The position numbers and the translations under genes are program-made. From NCBI GenBank assembly GCA_038234045.1, contig JBBSUX010000186.1, forward strand, positions 1-7,043: 7,043 bases of DNA. The letters are read 5' to 3'. Each line of letters starts with the position of its first letter. Position 1 is the first letter of the stretch. Below the pieces are notes generated by a model. That model did not search any database, was not told the origin of the DNA, and was given only the letters and a program-made list of their open reading frames with translations. The DNA is from JBBSUX01 sp038234045 (GTDB lineage Bacteria > Pseudomonadota > Gammaproteobacteria > Burkholderiales > Burkholderiaceae_C). This document shows positions 5,546 to 7,043 of the stretch, piece after piece.

Positions 5546-5980
5546 ATGCCAGAGCTCACCAAAAAGCGGCCGGAGTTTCGCAACATCAACGCGATCACCG
5601 ATCTTCCTACCTATCGTTTGCCTGCCGCGGGTTGGGTTTCCATTCTTCATCGTGTCAGCGGAGCCCTGATGTTGGTGCTACTGCCGCTGGTGATCTGGAT
5701 GTTCGACACCTCGATCTCATCCGAGATTTCTTTTGCGCGCCTGACCTCTGTATTTCATAACGGCGCTGGGGTGATGCCCGCTTTCGTCTTCAAGCTGATT
5801 TTGCTCGCGCTCATCTGGGCCTACCTGCACCACTTCATTGCCGGCCTGCGCCATCTGTGGATGGACATGAGCCATGCCGCGGTCAACAAGAAAACCGGGG
5901 CAAATTCCGCGCGGGTGACGTTGATTCTCGGCGTCCTGCTCACCATCATCTGCGGCGCCAAGCTCTTCGGCCTGTATTGA
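5546..5980 (+). CDS. sdhC: Succinate dehydrogenase cytochrome b556 subunit (membrane anchor SdhC)
   Basis: One of two inner-membrane anchors of complex II; with SdhD it holds heme b and forms the quinone site that accepts electrons from succinate. The protein has 144 residues, slightly longer than E. coli SdhC because of an N-terminal extension. The N-terminal RPEFRNINAI and then SILHRVSG (32-39) are the family signature; Ser32 and Arg36 match E. coli quinone-site residues. His96 in YLHHFIAGLRHLWMD aligns with the axial heme ligand. Three hydrophobic spans lie at about 31-53, 77-102 and 121-142. The ATG at 5546 is chosen because the protein then begins at the family N-terminus (MPELTKKRPEF) and AGGA lies 12 nt upstream; an in-frame GTG at 5492 would add 18 unrelated residues. 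First gene of the sdhCDA operon, 28 nt before sdhD. Confidence 0.97.
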   Translation: MPELTKKRPEFRNINAITDLPTYRLPAAGWVSILHRVSGALMLVLLPLVIWMFDTSISSEISFARLTSVFHNGAGVMPAFVFKLILLALIWAYLHHFIAGLRHLWMDMSHAAVNKKTGANSARVTLILGVLLTIICGAKLFGLY

Positions 5981-6008
5981 ACCGAACTGAACTCTTAAGG
6001 ACACCCAA

Positions 6009-6374
6009 ATGGCAGTCAATTACGGAACACGGCGAATTGTCGTCGGAGCACATTACGGCGTGAAGGACTGGATTGCGCAACGCGCAACAGCAACGCTGAT
6101 GGCACTTTTCACCATCGTGCTGCTCGCTCAGGTGCTGATGACGAACGGGCCTCTCGGATATGACCGTTGGGCCGGCATTTTCTCGACGCAGTGGATGAAG
6201 GTCCTCACCCTTGTGACCATTCTCTCGCTCACGTACCACGCCTGGATCGGTGTGCGTGACATCTGGATGGACTACGTCAAGTCGGTGTTTCTCCGGCTCG
6301 TATTGCAGATCGTCTCCATTGCCTGGCTTGTTGGCTGTGCTGGCTGGGCGGTTCAGGTTCTCTGGAGGCTTTAA
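6009..6374 (+). CDS. sdhD: Succinate dehydrogenase hydrophobic membrane anchor subunit (SdhD)
   Basis: Second inner-membrane anchor of complex II, pairing with SdhC around heme b and ubiquinone. It is 121 residues long (E. coli SdhD 115). Three hydrophobic helices lie at about 24-46, 60-84 and 92-117. YHAWIGVRDIWMDYVK carries His77, which aligns with E. coli heme ligand His71, and the Asp88-Tyr89 pair, which aligns with Asp82-Tyr83 at the quinone site. RATAT near residue 25 matches the start of helix 1 in E. coli (VRATAI). TAAGGA 7 nt before the ATG is a good ribosome binding site. The last codons of sdhD contain the ribosome binding site of sdhA, so the two genes are tightly linked. Confidence 0.96.
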   Translation: MAVNYGTRRIVVGAHYGVKDWIAQRATATLMALFTIVLLAQVLMTNGPLGYDRWAGIFSTQWMKVLTLVTILSLTYHAWIGVRDIWMDYVKSVFLRLVLQIVSIAWLVGCAGWAVQVLWRL

Positions 6375-6379
6375 AGACA

Positions 6380-7043
6380 ATGACTTATTCCAAAAGCAAC
6401 ATCACCAAGCGCAAGTTCGACGTCGTGATCGTCGGTGCCGGCGGTTCTGGCATGCGCGCATCTCTTCAATTGGCCCGGGCAGGCCTTAATGTCGCCGTGC
6501 TTTCCAAGGTTTTCCCAACCCGCTCGCACACAGTTGCGGCCCAAGGTGGCGTGGGTGCCTCGCTTGGCAACATGGCGGAAGACAACTGGCACTACCACTT
6601 CTACGACACCATCAAGGGTGGCGACTGGTTGAGCGACCAGGATGCAGTCGAATTCATGTGCCGCGAAGCGCCCAACGTGGTGTATGAGCTCGAGCATTTC
6701 GGCATGCCCTTTGACCGCAACGCCGACGGCACGATCTACCAGCGACCCTTTGGCGGCCACACCGCCAACTATGGCGAAAAGCCTGTTCAGCGCGCCTGCG
6801 CAGCTGCGGACCGCACCGGTCACGCCATGCTGCACACGCTGTATCAAAAAAATGTCGAGGCGCACACGCAGTTCTTTGTCGAATGGATGGCGCTCGACCT
6901 GATCCGCGACGCCAGCGGCGATGTTCTGGGTGTCACAGCGCTCGAGATGGAAACCGGCGACCTGCATGTGCTCGAAGCCAAGACCACGCTGCTGGCCACC
7001 GGCGGAGCAGGACGTATCTTCGCGGCATCGACCAACGCATACA
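6380..7043 (+). CDS. sdhA: Succinate dehydrogenase flavoprotein subunit (SdhA), C-terminal part beyond window
   Basis: Catalytic subunit of complex II on the cytoplasmic face; oxidises succinate to fumarate at a covalently bound FAD. The first 221 codons are visible, about a third to two-fifths of a full-length flavoprotein of roughly 590 residues. FDVVIVGAGGSGMRA (13-27) is the FAD-binding Rossmann motif. SHTVAAQGGVGA contains His50, equivalent to E. coli His45, which carries the covalent FAD. GGDWLSDQDAV, the EHFGMPFDR segment, RPFGGHT and RACAAADRTGHAM follow in the standard SdhA order, and LLATGGAGRIF near residue 210 returns to the FAD domain. The ATG lies 5 nt past the sdhD stop; GGAGG inside the last sdhD codons (6364-6368), 11 nt upstream, serves as ribosome binding site, implying translational coupling. 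sdhB would be expected beyond the window. Confidence 0.97.
   Translation, partial: MTYSKSNITKRKFDVVIVGAGGSGMRASLQLARAGLNVAVLSKVFPTRSHTVAAQGGVGASLGNMAEDNWHYHFYDTIKGGDWLSDQDAVEFMCREAPNVVYELEHFGMPFDRNADGTIYQRPFGGHTANYGEKPVQRACAAADRTGHAMLHTLYQKNVEAHTQFFVEWMALDLIRDASGDVLGVTALEMETGDLHVLEAKTTLLATGGAGRIFAASTNAY

Noticed and set aside
6371..6967. Minus-strand open frame (198 codons) opposite sdhA
   Set aside because: Antisense to the FAD-binding domain of SdhA; no motif or plausible ribosome binding site.
1..7043. Mobile element, CRISPR array, tRNA, defence or toxin-antitoxin system
   Set aside because: No transposase, integrase, spaced repeat array, tRNA-like fold or toxin family is visible; the window is filled by conserved TCA-cycle genes.

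Overview
The window looks like a chromosomal TCA-cycle locus from a betaproteobacterium, most likely order Burkholderiales. This rests on moderately high GC, a betaproteobacterial-style cytosolic malate dehydrogenase, a GntR/UTRA regulator beside the sdh genes, and AcnB-type aconitase with AcnB's domain order. I cannot fix the genus from sequence alone. I see no mobile element, CRISPR array, tRNA or rRNA.

Layout: two gene groups point away from a regulatory region at about 4369-4616. Leftward (minus strand) run mdh (4368-3382), a small exported protein gene (3285-2704) and acnB (2583 to beyond base 1). Rightward (plus strand) run a GntR-family regulator (about 4617-5420), sdhC (5546-5980), sdhD (6009-6374) and sdhA (6380 to beyond the right edge). 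Both edge genes are cut by the window and not damaged: acnB lacks only a few C-terminal codons, while sdhA shows only about its first third.

Function: aconitase B converts citrate to isocitrate. SdhA and the membrane anchors SdhC/SdhD belong to succinate:quinone oxidoreductase (complex II). Malate dehydrogenase converts malate to oxaloacetate. The divergent regulator is placed to control the cluster. Between it and mdh is a 21-bp array of three 7-bp half-sites (two direct GTCTTAT copies and one inverted ATAAGAT), which contains the perfect 12-bp palindrome TCTTATATAAGA. The palindrome falls in the spacer of a plausible gntR promoter and just upstream of a plausible mdh promoter. This arrangement suggests autorepression together with control of mdh.

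Most worth a second look: (1) the small gene between mdh and acnB has a signal peptide, a Lys/Ala/Pro-rich tail and a C-terminal domain whose residue pattern resembles MliC-type lysozyme inhibitors, which is unexpected inside a TCA operon; (2) the three-half-site operator; (3) a strong intrinsic terminator only 40 nt before acnB, with no obvious acnB promoter. All other content is ordinary housekeeping.
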